Positions 22,176 to 34,001 of a stretch of DNA of 64,000 nucleotides are shown piece after piece. The DNA comes from Megalobrama amblycephala (taxonomy: Eukaryota > Chordata > Actinopteri > Cypriniformes > Xenocyprididae): positions 16,237,963 to 16,301,962 of the forward strand of contig NC_063057.1 of the NCBI RefSeq assembly GCF_018812025.1, in the 5' to 3' direction. The notes under the pieces are model-generated. The model did no database searches and was not told the DNA's origin. It saw nothing but the letters and a program-made list of their open reading frames with translations. The position numbers and the translations under genes are program-made. How positions within the stretch are numbered: position 1 is the stretch's first letter; every line of letters begins with the position of its first letter.

Positions 22176-25100
22176 CTGTGAAAGGACGAGAGAGAAAGGA
22201 TTACTCAAGCACAAAATTCACATACTCAAGTCACTACATCAGCTCCATGTCCTGTTTGACTTGAATCATCTGTTGTGCTGTGTGTGTGTCTGTCTACTGC
22301 ATGAGAGGATTAGGACAGGGGTGTTTGGGAACTGGTGTGTGTGTGTGTGTGTGTGTGGTCAGAGTGAGGAAGGTTCAGTGTGGGTGAGTAAGGCTGTGGG
22401 TAGCAGTATGGTTTACCTCAGACAAGGGGGAGGCACACACACATTGCTGACTCACACAAGCCACGAACCTCACAGGGGTGAGTGGTTACACACACTCACA
22501 CACACATACTCAAATTAAGATATTAAGATAAAAGATATTAGTTTTCTTGTTTAAACCACACAATTTTTGGTTAGATTTGCCAATAAGAAAAATAAAGAAA
22601 ATTTTAGGCATGTACTCTGAAAAGTAGTCTTAAAATTAAAGTAAATTCATATTGTTTTAATGATGTTTAGATATTTCTACTGGAAAACATGACAAAAAAT
22701 TCATTAAGTTGATTTTGCAATGTGTTAAATAAAATGTAAAATTAAGAAAAAATGTGTAATGTTCAGCACAATTTCTAGGTCAAATTTGACATTGATCACA
22801 TGAATATTTGTTCAGATTGTTTGATTAAAACCTCAAGATGCATCTCAAATCATGCTGGAAAACATGATCATCAGATTTTAAACAAACATGCATGCATTTT
22901 GGTTGTACATTTCCCGAGTGCTGCTGTCAAGATAGTCAAAAAAATACTAAAACATTTGACTCTTTTAACTTTGTTTTGTCACATTGTGACATTTTCTATG
23001 AAATAAAAGGCTACAATAAAACCATTTTCATCAGTAGTCTTTGATTTTGATCTCAATTTTTTCTCAAACATTCGTAACCCCTCGCACAGCGACATGAATT
23101 GACCTACTGTCATTGGAACAGTTATACCTCACCGTATCTCATGAGTGTAAACCTGTTGTGGTCAATGGCATTCCCATTTTTTTCCGAGAAATAGAGCAAC
23201 TGACAGCAGACATCTCAGCACCTGCTATACTTCAGCTAATGATAGTTCAAAACCACCAAAGCCATTTACGCACATTCGATTACTAACATCATTAAGAACC
23301 TTATGGGATTATTAAAAAACATTGCTACTGATAAAAGCGGGCAGGTTGTAATTTACATTAGTGGTGAAACAATCCATAGATCGTTAAGCTCTAGAATTAC
23401 GGGTACTCTTGAAAGCTTGTGGAGTAGCTAACAGCCATAAGGTGGCGCTGTACACCAGAGACTGGAGCCATATTTCTTTAGAGTAAAAGAGCCGTTCAGC
23501 GACAATAGGCCCATTATACCGAGCTGCTAAACATAGTGATTCTTATTTCCTTTAATCACCATCTAATACACATTGTTTATATCCCTATTGCTTTGCATTA
23601 ATACTGCAGGTAAAAAGTAAAAAAACCAAGAAACCTGTCGCACGATCTTTGAAGCAACATTTTATTTGTTACGTGATTTAAGAACTTCTGACTTAGAATT
23701 ATGCTCTGGCTGTTTTATCGCTCCCGAGGCAAAGCTATCCTCTATGTTTGTATTATATATCTGTTCAAACAAAATCACAGAAAGAAAAAAAAAAACCCTC
23801 ATGTGACTTGCTGGAGGGGGAGAGATATCCCAGACTGATTAGGACAGAGCGTGAATACAATGTCTGTAATGGACTTTGAGCTTGAACTTTAAACCGCAGT
23901 TTACACAAGTGATCGGTATCATAATATTATTCTCCTTTCTCTGGGTAGGCCATGACTTCTTGTACTTTTTTGTTGCAATTATGAAAAATAAGAGGTCAAA
24001 TTAAATTAGTTTTGATAGTAAAACCTAAAAAGAGTTGATATAAATTTCAGTGAGCCATAAAGCTTAATCTATCACAATCACACAACAGCCTTTGCTAAGA
24101 CCGCTAGCGGCTCTTGGTCTCAAGACTTGCCCATGACATCATCTCAGTGTTGAACAATTACTCAGCTCCACCCCACCTTTTGTCACCTGCCAATCATGTC
24201 TGGCTCCTATTGTGCCCATGGGAAACAAGTTAGTTGAGTATTGCTATCCCTAACTGACCCCACAGTCCTTCCTCCTTTCCTTTTCACTTCATTATAGTGT
24301 CTATAAGAGTTTACTGGTTGAAGGATCTTGATTGTAAAGAAAATCTAGAAGAACATGCCTGTCTACTTCCGCCATCGTAAGCAATTACTAAAAAGACATG
24401 CAGTGGTTAAAAACTATGTATACCAATTCATTTAAAAAATTGTTTTATTTTTTTTTGTATTCAGTGGTCATACTTTTTTTTGTAATTTATGTATTATGTA
24501 AATTAGATATGGACACTACATTTTGCTGTGGGTCTGCCATACAATTCAGACGAGACATTTAATGAATAAAAATATAAATCTAAAATCTGAAAATTTGAAA
24601 AATAAAAGATACATTTGTCTTTCATCCATTTTCAGTTTAAAATTGAATGGTTCTCATGGTATTAAATTAACACAAAATTATTAGCAAAACGGCTTATATT
24701 TTGACTACATCTGTGTGCATTTTTTTTTCAAAAGAAAGAAATTTTAAAGTAATAAAAATATAAGCACCTCATCATAATCAAAAACTGCTTTAAAAACTCC
24801 TTCAAGCTAATCTACATCTCAAACTCTCTAAGAACTTATTTTAACTCTTCTGAATAGTATCGAATTGTCTTTAGTTTAATGGCAATATTCAAGGGAAATA
24901 ACCATTTCTAAATTAAGCTGACTAATTAAAATTGAAACACTAATGTTTTCTGCAAGAACCCCCATCCCCCGACCCAAACAAAACGCAGGAACAAATATAT
25001 GTTTTCATTAAAACATTTTAAAATACTGGAGACAAACACACACCTGTATGCGAGTGTCCATCAGCTTTTCTGCTAGAAAATTACAAGAAAAAGTACACAA

Positions 25101-26452
25101 ACATAATTTAACTTTTCTATCTATGAAAAAAAAAAAAAAAAAGTGTGCTATTTAATAATTACTCATTCATACTGCATTCGGATGATCATTCCACAATTGC
25201 ATTTGCATCAGTACTGCATCTTATGTAGTTGAGCTGAAATTTCATACAGCCTTCAGAAAGAAAATACAATGAAGTGATCAGGGTTTTGGATAAAAAGTTT
25301 CGAATTAAACTGACATTTAAAATGACTTTAAATAAAAAAAAACGTATTAAAATATTTAAGTGACATTTATTAGAATCTATGAGGCTTCTAATTGTTTCGA
25401 TCGCTTTGTCACATCCTGCAATAAATTCCACCCTTGGAACTTCATCCGAATCAACTAATTATCAATTCACAGTGTGTAGCTGCTAAAATACACCTCTAAA
25501 CAGAATGAAGGAGACATCTTTAGTCTAGACTGTGTGTGTGAGAGTACACAAGTATCTTTTGAAAAGGGTGGGGGTGGGGGGGTCTACACCCTTAACTATT
25601 ACAGACACACACACACTGAGGCGTGGGAACTCTATTCAGGGCCGAATCAGAGGTCTATTATGGAGCACATGGCAGCAAGTGTGTCTGGGTGTGTGTGAGA
25701 GAGTGTGTGTACGTCTGTACGTGACAGCGAGGGCGGGTGTCTCAGTTAGTGCACACATGCTCGCTGCTCTTCGGCATGTCTGGGAATGCCTTGCCACAGC
25801 TTGACATACATGCATTTCTATTTTCACTGCAAAATTTTATAAAAAAAGACCCCACGCAAGCACATTTAAAAAAATCCTAATCCTTAAAACTGTAATTTTC
25901 AGTTCATCGTTATTTACGGTTTCAATTTTTGTTAAAAACACATACATGTTCACAAACACACAAAAAAGAAAAATCTATGGTACAAATGACTAAAAGGGGT
26001 AAGTTTATCCTGAAAATCTCCGTTCCTACGCCAACCCCCTCTTCGTTCTTTAGATGATGCCACCTGCTCTGTTCTTTACACTATACATCATCTCTGGAAC
26101 ACTCCATTCACAACCAAAAAAGGGGTGGGGGAGGGCACTGCCAACCCAATGTGCATTTTCTGTGCCAACACACTTCATCAGCACTGCCCCTGGCATTCTC
26201 ACTCGTGCTACTAAACAGCCTGCTATGAGCCAAAATCATTCGTTTGAACCAAGAAACACAACTCTTTACTTTTATGCCTGTAAATCCTACATGCTATGCA
26301 TTAATCAAACACAATGCTATTTTATGTAAAATAATCTTTAAATCAACACCCAGCGATTAGCTGTTAAATTCTAAAATCTCAGTGACTCTAAATATGATTT
26401 TACTTCTAAATTATTCAATTTTTTAAAGGGCCTTAAGAGAGCTTTTTTTTTT

Positions 26453-26497
<45 letters not shown>

Positions 26498-27651
26498 AAA
26501 GAGAGACCATGTGTGTAACAGAAAAAAGAACACTGATTATAATTTCTTTTCTAATAAACTCAAGCCTAAATTTTAAAAACAAAATACATCTTTTTCGAAA
26601 TATGTTTTTATTTAAAAAAAGACTTAAAATAATAGATAAATCGTTCCGATTCAGCAAATGCCTTCTTTAAGAGTACAACTAAAAAAAAATAAAGAAAATC
26701 GCAGGTTAAAATTTAAAATTGCAAAAATTGTTCTCCGCTGAATTTAAACGAAATATGGGCATATTAAATATGTTGACATATTAAAATGTGTAAATGTAAA
26801 CAATAATATATTATATACAAATCGACACAAATTCGAGTTGAACTGGCATGTCTTTGCATTTACATTAAATCTATTTAAAATAAGCAACCAAAAAAAAAAA
26901 ACAACCAAAAAAAAACTTTCACTGGAACATTTAAATGAACACAACATACTGCCACATTTCTTCTAATTTTAATGCATAACCTCGCAAACTAACCTCTGAC
27001 GTGGCATATAAAATGCTTCTATCCATAAGCGCCCATGTTACAATTCAATGATAATATAAAAACGACATAAAATATTAATCGTAATGAACAGTTCGTAAGA
27101 TAAACGACAATACAATGTGACAATCAAACACAAGGCCCTACGCAAATAGCAGAGGTCCATTCACTATGTTAAAGTGCTCCAGTAAACACACAACGAAGGC
27201 ATCAGAAAATGAAAGGTTAATTCGTAAAAACCTTTTTCCGATAACACGACTCAAAACTCTCACTCCCAAAAAGTGTACCTCTTCTCAGTCACTAAAACAT
27301 TAACCCCAAAACTATGCACTGTGGAAGGTCGAATACAGAGGTACATCATGTCTGTTAGGTGCTGATATGAAATGCCTTTACATACCCCTAACGCCATTTT
27401 CCTTAGGAATCGTACCGTTCATAAAAACGTTTTTTTCTCTCTGTATAAAGCGTAAAAACCAAAATATTTCGCACACATTCTAAAGACGAAATTTCGTTTG
27501 ATTCGAGAAATACATCGGAGAAACGAAAAACAAACTAAATATGCAGAAATACCACATATAACTCAAAATTTTGCAACTTACCCCTTAATATTCACATGCA
27601 TCAGTAGATAGAAACATTCCAGGACAAGTGCTGAAGGCCTTTTCTACTCAC
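22176..27651 (-). other. let-7 host intron or upstream region
   Basis: AT-rich non-coding sequence with (GT)n runs at 22335-22357 and 26457-26494 and many short A/T homopolymers. The unique stretch 26950-27640 has more CpG than its surroundings and could be part of a transcript. No protein domain was recognised in the open frames. Confidence 0.45.
26457..26494. repeat. (TG)n microsatellite
   Basis: About 19 TG units. Reverse-strand frames read it as a Thr-His run, which is not a gene. Confidence 0.93.
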
Positions 27652-28412
27652 TTCACCAGTCCTGTGTTGAAGGAGAGAGCAAGGGAGAGAGAGAGAGAGA
27701 AGAAGAAGAGGCAGTGAGCTTTCCATAGCAGGCACAAGGACCGAAGGAGGTAGGCCGGGGGGCCAAGCCAATCCTCCCACCCTAGCTGCGTGTCCCCAGC
27801 GCTAGGCTACACATCTGCCCGTGGTCCCCTGGTCTGGGACGACCGGGCCCCGGCCACAATAAGAGCCCGAGAGACGCGTGTGTCGGCCCATCTTGCAGTT
27901 AACAAGTCTTTGAATGAGGAATGTTAGCAAACAGACAAACAGAATGTCTGCTGCATGTTAATGTCCCAGCCAGTCCGATCGCAGCGTTGGCCCAGGCGTA
28001 TGAATAATTCAGAAGCTTGAAAACCGAGCCCCCTCCCCTTTCCACCCCCCCATGACTGAAATGCCTTCAGTGGCTGAAGAGAGCCAGAGAAGTGAGAGAG
28101 TGTTGTGAGAGAGATAGAGAAGAAAAGTATTTCAAATCTTAGCTCCAAACATTTCTATTCAGCTGAACGCACACAACCGCGCACGCACACGGTCACCACA
28201 AACTTCTTTCGTTTCATCGTGCAACATATTTCTTTCTTACGATCGAGGCATCTCTCACTCATTGCCTTTTTATGTCTTTTGTTTGGAATTGGCACCTGTC
28301 CCAGAAAAAGCTCTGACACCGCACCGCCCTCCCGCTCTCCTTTCAGAGAGAGGGAAAGAGCAAGAGAGAGAAAAAGAACTGTATGTGTGTGTATGAGAGA
28401 GAGGGAGGGCAA

Positions 28413-28414
<2 letters not shown>

Positions 28415-28448
<34 letters not shown>
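28415..28448. repeat. (GA)n microsatellite
   Basis: About 17 GA units in the GA-rich promoter-like zone; a second tract of similar length lies at 28859-28893. Confidence 0.92.
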
Positions 28449-28451
<3 letters not shown>

Positions 28452-28854
28452 GGTGCTAAAGTGATAGAACTCCAGGCGCCTCCCTTCTCCGAGACACGCA
28501 ACAAGCAGGGAGAATACAGCCATTTTCAAAGCTCAGCAACAGAAAGGATCCGTTAACCCCTGGCGAGGATGAGAAATGCTACACACCTCCGTCTGCTGTA
28601 AATGCACCGTTCGAAAGTGTCTCGAGGTAACGAAACCGCAGAAGAACACGGCGACGAGCTTTTAGGGAAGTGGCGGAAAAGATGCGCTGGAAAAACTGAA
28701 GTGGCAGAGAAGCAGCTTGAGCCAATCGGTTGTGCTACAGGGTTAAAATCCAGCGAGTAGTAGAAATCCCTCCTTCTCTTGGCACAGACTGGGTGAAGGG
28801 GTGGGGACTGTACTGTGGAAACAGCGGTAGAGGCTTTTTTTTTCATTTCTATCT

Positions 28855-28858
<4 letters not shown>

Positions 28859-28893
<35 letters not shown>
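28859..28893. repeat. (GA)n microsatellite
   Basis: About 17 GA units, followed by further purine-rich sequence to 28960. Confidence 0.92.
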
Positions 28894-28898
<5 letters not shown>

Positions 28899-29042
28899 AG
28901 GGAGGGAGGGTATTAGAGGAGAAGAGAGAGGGAAAACTGAAGTGGAGGGAAAAAAGTTGATGATGAAACCGAGAGGCAGTGGAGTACGTGAGCAATCTTT
29001 TTTTTGAATCATCGCTCCAGCCAGTGAGCGAGAGCTTGAGTA

Positions 29043-29072
29043 GGGAGGGAGGGAGGGAGGGAGGGAGGGAGG
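29043..29072. repeat. (GGGA)n microsatellite
   Basis: About seven GGGA units; G-rich strand with potential to form a quadruplex. Confidence 0.9.
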
Positions 29073-29473
29073 AAGGGCTGAAGAGTGGAAGGAAGCGTGA
29101 CACAGACTCCGGTTCACCCGGAGAGTGCGCAGAAACATACGCTCACACCAGTTACGAACCATTCAAACACAATTTACAGAGCGTGCACACGCTTCGCCGC
29201 CAAAACTAAACTCAATCCTTGAAACAGTCCTCTGGCTCGAATGCATTGAACAACTAAACAAGTAATCAGAATCAAGAAAGGGAAAGTAATACAAAAACCC
29301 TCAGCAGTTAAAAGACGACCATACCATGATGCGGGATTCTGGGAAAAGTGAACAAACATTAACGGGACCTCCTCCCACAACCCAAAAAGAGTTGAGAAGG
29401 GTGCATGGGTGAGACAGTCTGGAGGTGAAACATCTGTCGCATTTTGCAGGGAGATATCATCTGCAGTGTTCGT

Positions 29474-30144
29474 ACACACACACACACACACACACATGCT
29501 GCAGCCACGGCCTACCTGAGAATCCGCCCGGTGGAGGAATAATTAGCTGAGCGCGCCACCAATAGTGTTTTTCGATCTTTCAGGGTGCACCTCCGTCATG
29601 CCTCCCTTTTGAATCCAAATTCAAGCGTGTGAGGCAATCCGGTGGTGAGGACGCAGAAAACAGACTCAAGATTTCGTTATTCTGTGGCTTATTTTACCAA
29701 TAATCCTTTGTGCATCTACTGCACGCGTGCCAGTACTGACGAGTGCAAAACTTTTTTGTGTTTAATCAATGCGGCGATTAAATACAAGTTCAAACAGATG
29801 ATCTCTCTATTGCGAACGAGCCCAAAAAGAATGCAAAAACACATACCAAAACGTGCTAGTGTGGGGCCTGCGCCTAAATCTGTTCCCCGGACCGCCAGTG
29901 CAGTATCACGAACCGCTTTTCTGTGTTTAGCGAACTAAACAGTTGATAAAAGCATGCTCGTCGACCAGCGAACATGGCTGCACGGAGGGTGCTGCTGCTC
30001 ATCAGGCTGTCACACACAGATACACACACACACACACACACACACACTGACGTGGAGGAGGGACCGAAAGCACCCGGTCCGCCCAGATTTCCCTGCCTCG
30101 TTTTCGGCCTCCTCTTTCTGGCTCCCTCATGGCACTGACCTCTC

Positions 30145-30178
<34 letters not shown>

Positions 30179-30190
30179 CTCACACACACA
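29474..30190. repeat. three (CA)n microsatellites in a cluster
   Basis: Runs at 29474-29495, about 30020-30047 and about 30149-30175, separated by unique CpG-bearing sequence. Confidence 0.88.
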
Positions 30191-30420
30191 TACATATTTG
30201 GTTCCTACATACCACACACCACACCCTCGATTCAACACCAAATCTGGGCCGAGTCGCACCCGTATTAAACCGTTACAGCTAAATCAAATTCCAATCACCC
30301 ACCCCTCTTCCTTTTTCAAGTCCGATTCCCTAATGGCAACAGGTCGTGCTCTGGCACAAGGTACGGCGCGTCCACGTCACATTGCGCCACGTCTGTCGGC
30401 CAATCACGAAGAAGGCGCGT

Positions 30421-31841
30421 CTCACAAGAGAAAATGTGCAACCTTCTCATTCCCTTAACCCACATTATCTCTATTTTATTTATCATTCTTTGTTTTCTGA
30501 TTCTCAGGCATTCATTTTTCTGCTTGTTTACTATAGTAGCTGCTAGTGGGGAGTCGGGAATGGGCGCACGTGTTGTGTTGTACATTGCATTAAAGTTCAT
30601 TTGAGGATACAATTTTGGTTTTGGGTCAGCTGCCAACTCCCAAACAGTGAGCTGTTCTGTAAGGCCCCATCCTTCACAAGGCTCAGAGACTATGATCAAA
30701 CGCCAATCAAAACAAACTCTTTATGGTACTTTTCAGGGCTCAACCTCAGAGCACTTTAATGCACCATCGCTGAGATCATTTCAAAAAGACTCTCATGTGA
30801 TTTGAAAAGCGTGTATGTGTTCTGGGGTTAAAGTTACCAAAGAGCGATAACAGCTACAGCGAGTTTCAGATCGCTGTCGTCGCAAGGTTAAAAAGTACAG
30901 CGGACTGGTCACTTGTTCCAAATGTCAACATTTAATAAGTGCATTCGACACAGTTTATAGACGCATAACAAAAAACTATCTTTTGAGTAGTGTGATTTCT
31001 ATTTAATATCAAAAATGAAGCACAGAGAACAAAATGGTCTGCATGCATTAATGCATGTCAAAAACCTTCCGGTTAAACACAGAATACTAAAATGATCATT
31101 AACCCTTTCAGACCTGAATGTGAGATTGACGTCAAGTACACATCATTACGGCATCACGGATCTTAATAACCATCTGCAGGAGCTTTCCAGTATATTTTCT
31201 TTTCCTCACGAATGAACATCGGGGTCTCCAGCACAATCAACTAGAAAAACGTAAAAAAGCATCCGAAGGAATGTGTTGCACATGCACATCAATGAGCTGC
31301 AATTTTCCACTCATAATTATGCTTTTGTGGAGATGGCAATGAGTAAAAACTAATAACATCACATGAGCTTCTTTAACCTACAATTTTTCATCAGTGCTCT
31401 GGGAGAGCAAAAGAAAAAAACCAAACAAAAACATGTGTCTCAATATAAACAAAATTAATTAAAACACAACAAGACAAGCCTGGCACAGATTACAGAAGAG
31501 AGAAGCAAGAAGAGTCATTTTAGCCGGTGGCTTAGTTCATCAACGGAGAGTTACACTTCCACTTTAAGATATAGCAACAAGTTTAAGATCTGAAACATCC
31601 ATCAGCATCAAGTCTCTGCAAAGGTCTAGAGAGAAATTAATATTCAATAAAAAAAATGTGCCCCCACATAAACATAAACCAAATGGACAGAATGTAAAGG
31701 CAAAGTGTATCTGTAGAAGATATTTAAGCCAATTTAGCAGTATTTTGCACATGACGGTAAAAAAAACAACAACTGGGGAATTGATCAGAAAACCATAGCA
31801 AGATCAGGGGCTGCTTGACTGTTAAGACTAGTCTTACAAGT
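30421..31841 (-). other. non-coding stretch upstream of the GA-rich zone
   Basis: Unique sequence without recognisable exon, RNA gene or complete transposon. The minus-strand frame at 30316-30699 has no identifiable domain. Confidence 0.45.
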
Positions 31842-32081
31842 TAAGCCGCGCACACACTTAACGATTGTAAGGCCGATTATGAATGTAAATTGATACTTAC
31901 GACTGATCGCGCTCAAATGCGTCCAGTCAGAGCTAGTTGCGTTCAGTCTGCGATTACAGTCTGTGTTCAAATTCCACATGTGAGTATATAAATCGGCTCC
32001 AGTCGAAGGAAACAATCGGTATGTGTGTTCAGTTCAGTTTTAGAATGTTACAGCTAATCGTTAGGTGTGTCCCCGGCTTTA
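31842..32081. mobile_element. 240-bp MITE with AACGATT inverted ends
   Basis: The left end AAGCCGCGCACACACTTAAC and the inverted right end AAAGCCGGGGACACACCTAA share GCCG-x-G-x-ACACAC-x-TAACGATT. The interior is short and non-coding. No target duplication could be read. Confidence 0.72.
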
Positions 32082-32216
32082 GTCATCAAATTTTTTTTGT
32101 AACACATACATAAAAGATAGATTGGTCTAATTTGATACCCCCCCCAAAAAAATAAAGTGCTTGCCCCTTGGCAAACTGCTAGTTGGTCATACTAGGTCTT
32201 AAGACACAGTCTTAAC

Positions 32217-33044
32217 TAGTGCTGGACGATTAATCGAAAAGTAATCGAAACATAACATATCATAACATAACATATTACCGCGTATGTAGTCACGTGAATC
32301 CGCCCGGTCCAGTCAGTGCATGGAAGCAACACGGAGGCGAACTGAAATGCTGAGTGAACACTCAAAACAGCGCGAGGCCTCGGTGAGATAACTTTCGCTT
32401 TAGTCTTCACTAAACTTTGTTAGTTGTATGTGTTTTAAGGCTTGCCAGTTTGGACATTCAAGCGATTTAGACTCGGATGTGTATTATTATATTGAGCTAC
32501 AGCGCTGATGCTTTGCGGCACACTAACGCTCGTACGTATAGACAGCTCGCACATTATCACGTGAAGATCGCACGCACAGAGAGGAGCGCAGAAACTCATT
32601 GGAAACGTTGTCCTGTGATTTATCACTCAAGTAGCTTAGAAACTCAAAACTTATAGCATATATTTAGGTAGTTACTACTTTTGAATTAACTACTTACAAC
32701 CCACGGCAATTAATAGAGAGACGGTATGACTAATTCACACACACAATTGCTCTCTCATGCATTAAAATAAATGTACTGGTACTGTGCTAATTTATCTGCA
32801 TCTGATTTACAATGAGCAGAAATCTGTAAGAAATGTTACGAACCACAGATAAAATAACTGCTGAAAGTGAGCTGTTATGTCAGAGCACTCTTTCATCAGG
32901 AAAAAATATCCCACCTTTAATAGTCAAGCATATTTACAGTACAAACCTACAAATAAACAAACAAAATAATCATTCATTAATCGTAATCCAGGTCAAATGT
33001 TCAATTATTTGATTTTGATTTTAGGTCATATCGTTACAGCCCTA
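32217..33044. mobile_element. 828-bp hAT-type non-autonomous transposon with perfect target duplication
   Basis: The left terminus TAGTGCTGGACGATTAATCG and the inverted right terminus TAGGGCTGTAACGATATGA share TAG-x-GCTG and ACGAT. The element is flanked by identical 8-bp copies of GTCTTAAC (32209-32216 and 33045-33052), the target-duplication length of hAT transposons. The interior lacks a transposase frame. Confidence 0.88.
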
Positions 33045-33975
33045 GTCTTAACATAATGGCTATGTTTATGCAACTGGCCTCTGATTGGCCAAATTGGAGC
33101 CATAGGAAACTACATATTTTCAGACACCCTTTTCCGCCAGTGCAGAGGTAGCAGTGAGCTCGCAGCGGCGGTGGTCTCTCCTGGGCCCCGTGGGCACGTG
33201 TCTACAGGGCTCCTCAATTACAGAGGTGAAATCTGAGGTCAGCCACTGTAGAGAGAGGAACAAAGGGCACGACCCACAGGTCAGAAGTGTTAGACTGGGA
33301 GCAGGCCGGTCCCTATTGAGAGGGAGGGTGCTGTTTGCTTTGTGTAGGTAAAGAGTACTAAAACACAGACAAACAGAGATTAAGAGGTGAGCCCCTTAGG
33401 ACTGTCACTCAGAGGGCCCCTCCATCAACTCCGATTAACTCCCTTGACCTCTGCCTGCCGTTAGAAGATGCTTAATGACCCTTACGGCTCGCCGCAACAC
33501 TGACAGAAACATGAGCGGAGCTCTGGTAGTTGACTGACACCAACTGACAACATAATAATAATAATACATTTCTTTATAAACCATATTCAAATCTTATGCT
33601 GAATTTGGCCTTTAAATAAATGAATACATTAGGTTTTATTAAATAATTAAATAAAAGATTAAAAGCAGAAAATAACTTTAAAATATATATATATATATTT
33701 ATTGTTTTATTTTAAACTACTTATTATTTGAATATCAAAAATAAATAAATAAAAATGAAGTCAATTAAAAGTATCTACCTTAACTCCTCACTGTTATTGT
33801 CTGAAATGAAAAGTGTCTTTCAAACTATATCACACAATAACAACTATTATGAAATAAGAGTTATATGATGGACTACATTAAGAAATATCAAAAGAAAATA
33901 ATTTACTACAACATGTTTTAACTGATTCTGTGGATGCGATTCAATTTTACCACATACATGGAAGATGGCATAATT

Positions 33976-34001
33976 ACACACACACACACACACACACACA
34001 C
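33976..34001. repeat. (CA)n microsatellite
   Basis: About 13 CA units. Confidence 0.92.

Larger units (their letters stand above)
27652..30420 (-). promoter_or_regulatory. possible alternative promoter zone of the let-7 host, GA-rich
   Basis: This 2.8-kb stretch is richer in G+C and CpG than its surroundings and carries long polypurine tracts on the plus strand. Two good minus-strand splice donors occur in it: GTGAA|GTGAGT ending an exon at 27652, and CTCAG|GTAGGC ending an exon at 29516. It lies 6-9 kb upstream of let-7a. GA-rich CpG blocks with outgoing donors are typical of vertebrate promoters, so a second start for the let-7 primary transcript is a reasonable guess. The open frames here are low-complexity Ser/Leu or Arg/Glu runs from the GA repeats and are not genes. 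Confidence 0.3.

Noticed and set aside
28155..29162. Several open frames of 80-140 codons as genes
   Set aside because: They are Ser/Leu or Arg/Glu low-complexity readings of (GA)n tracts.
29874..30268. Thr-His and Cys-Val repeat proteins
   Set aside because: They are translations of (CA)n microsatellites.
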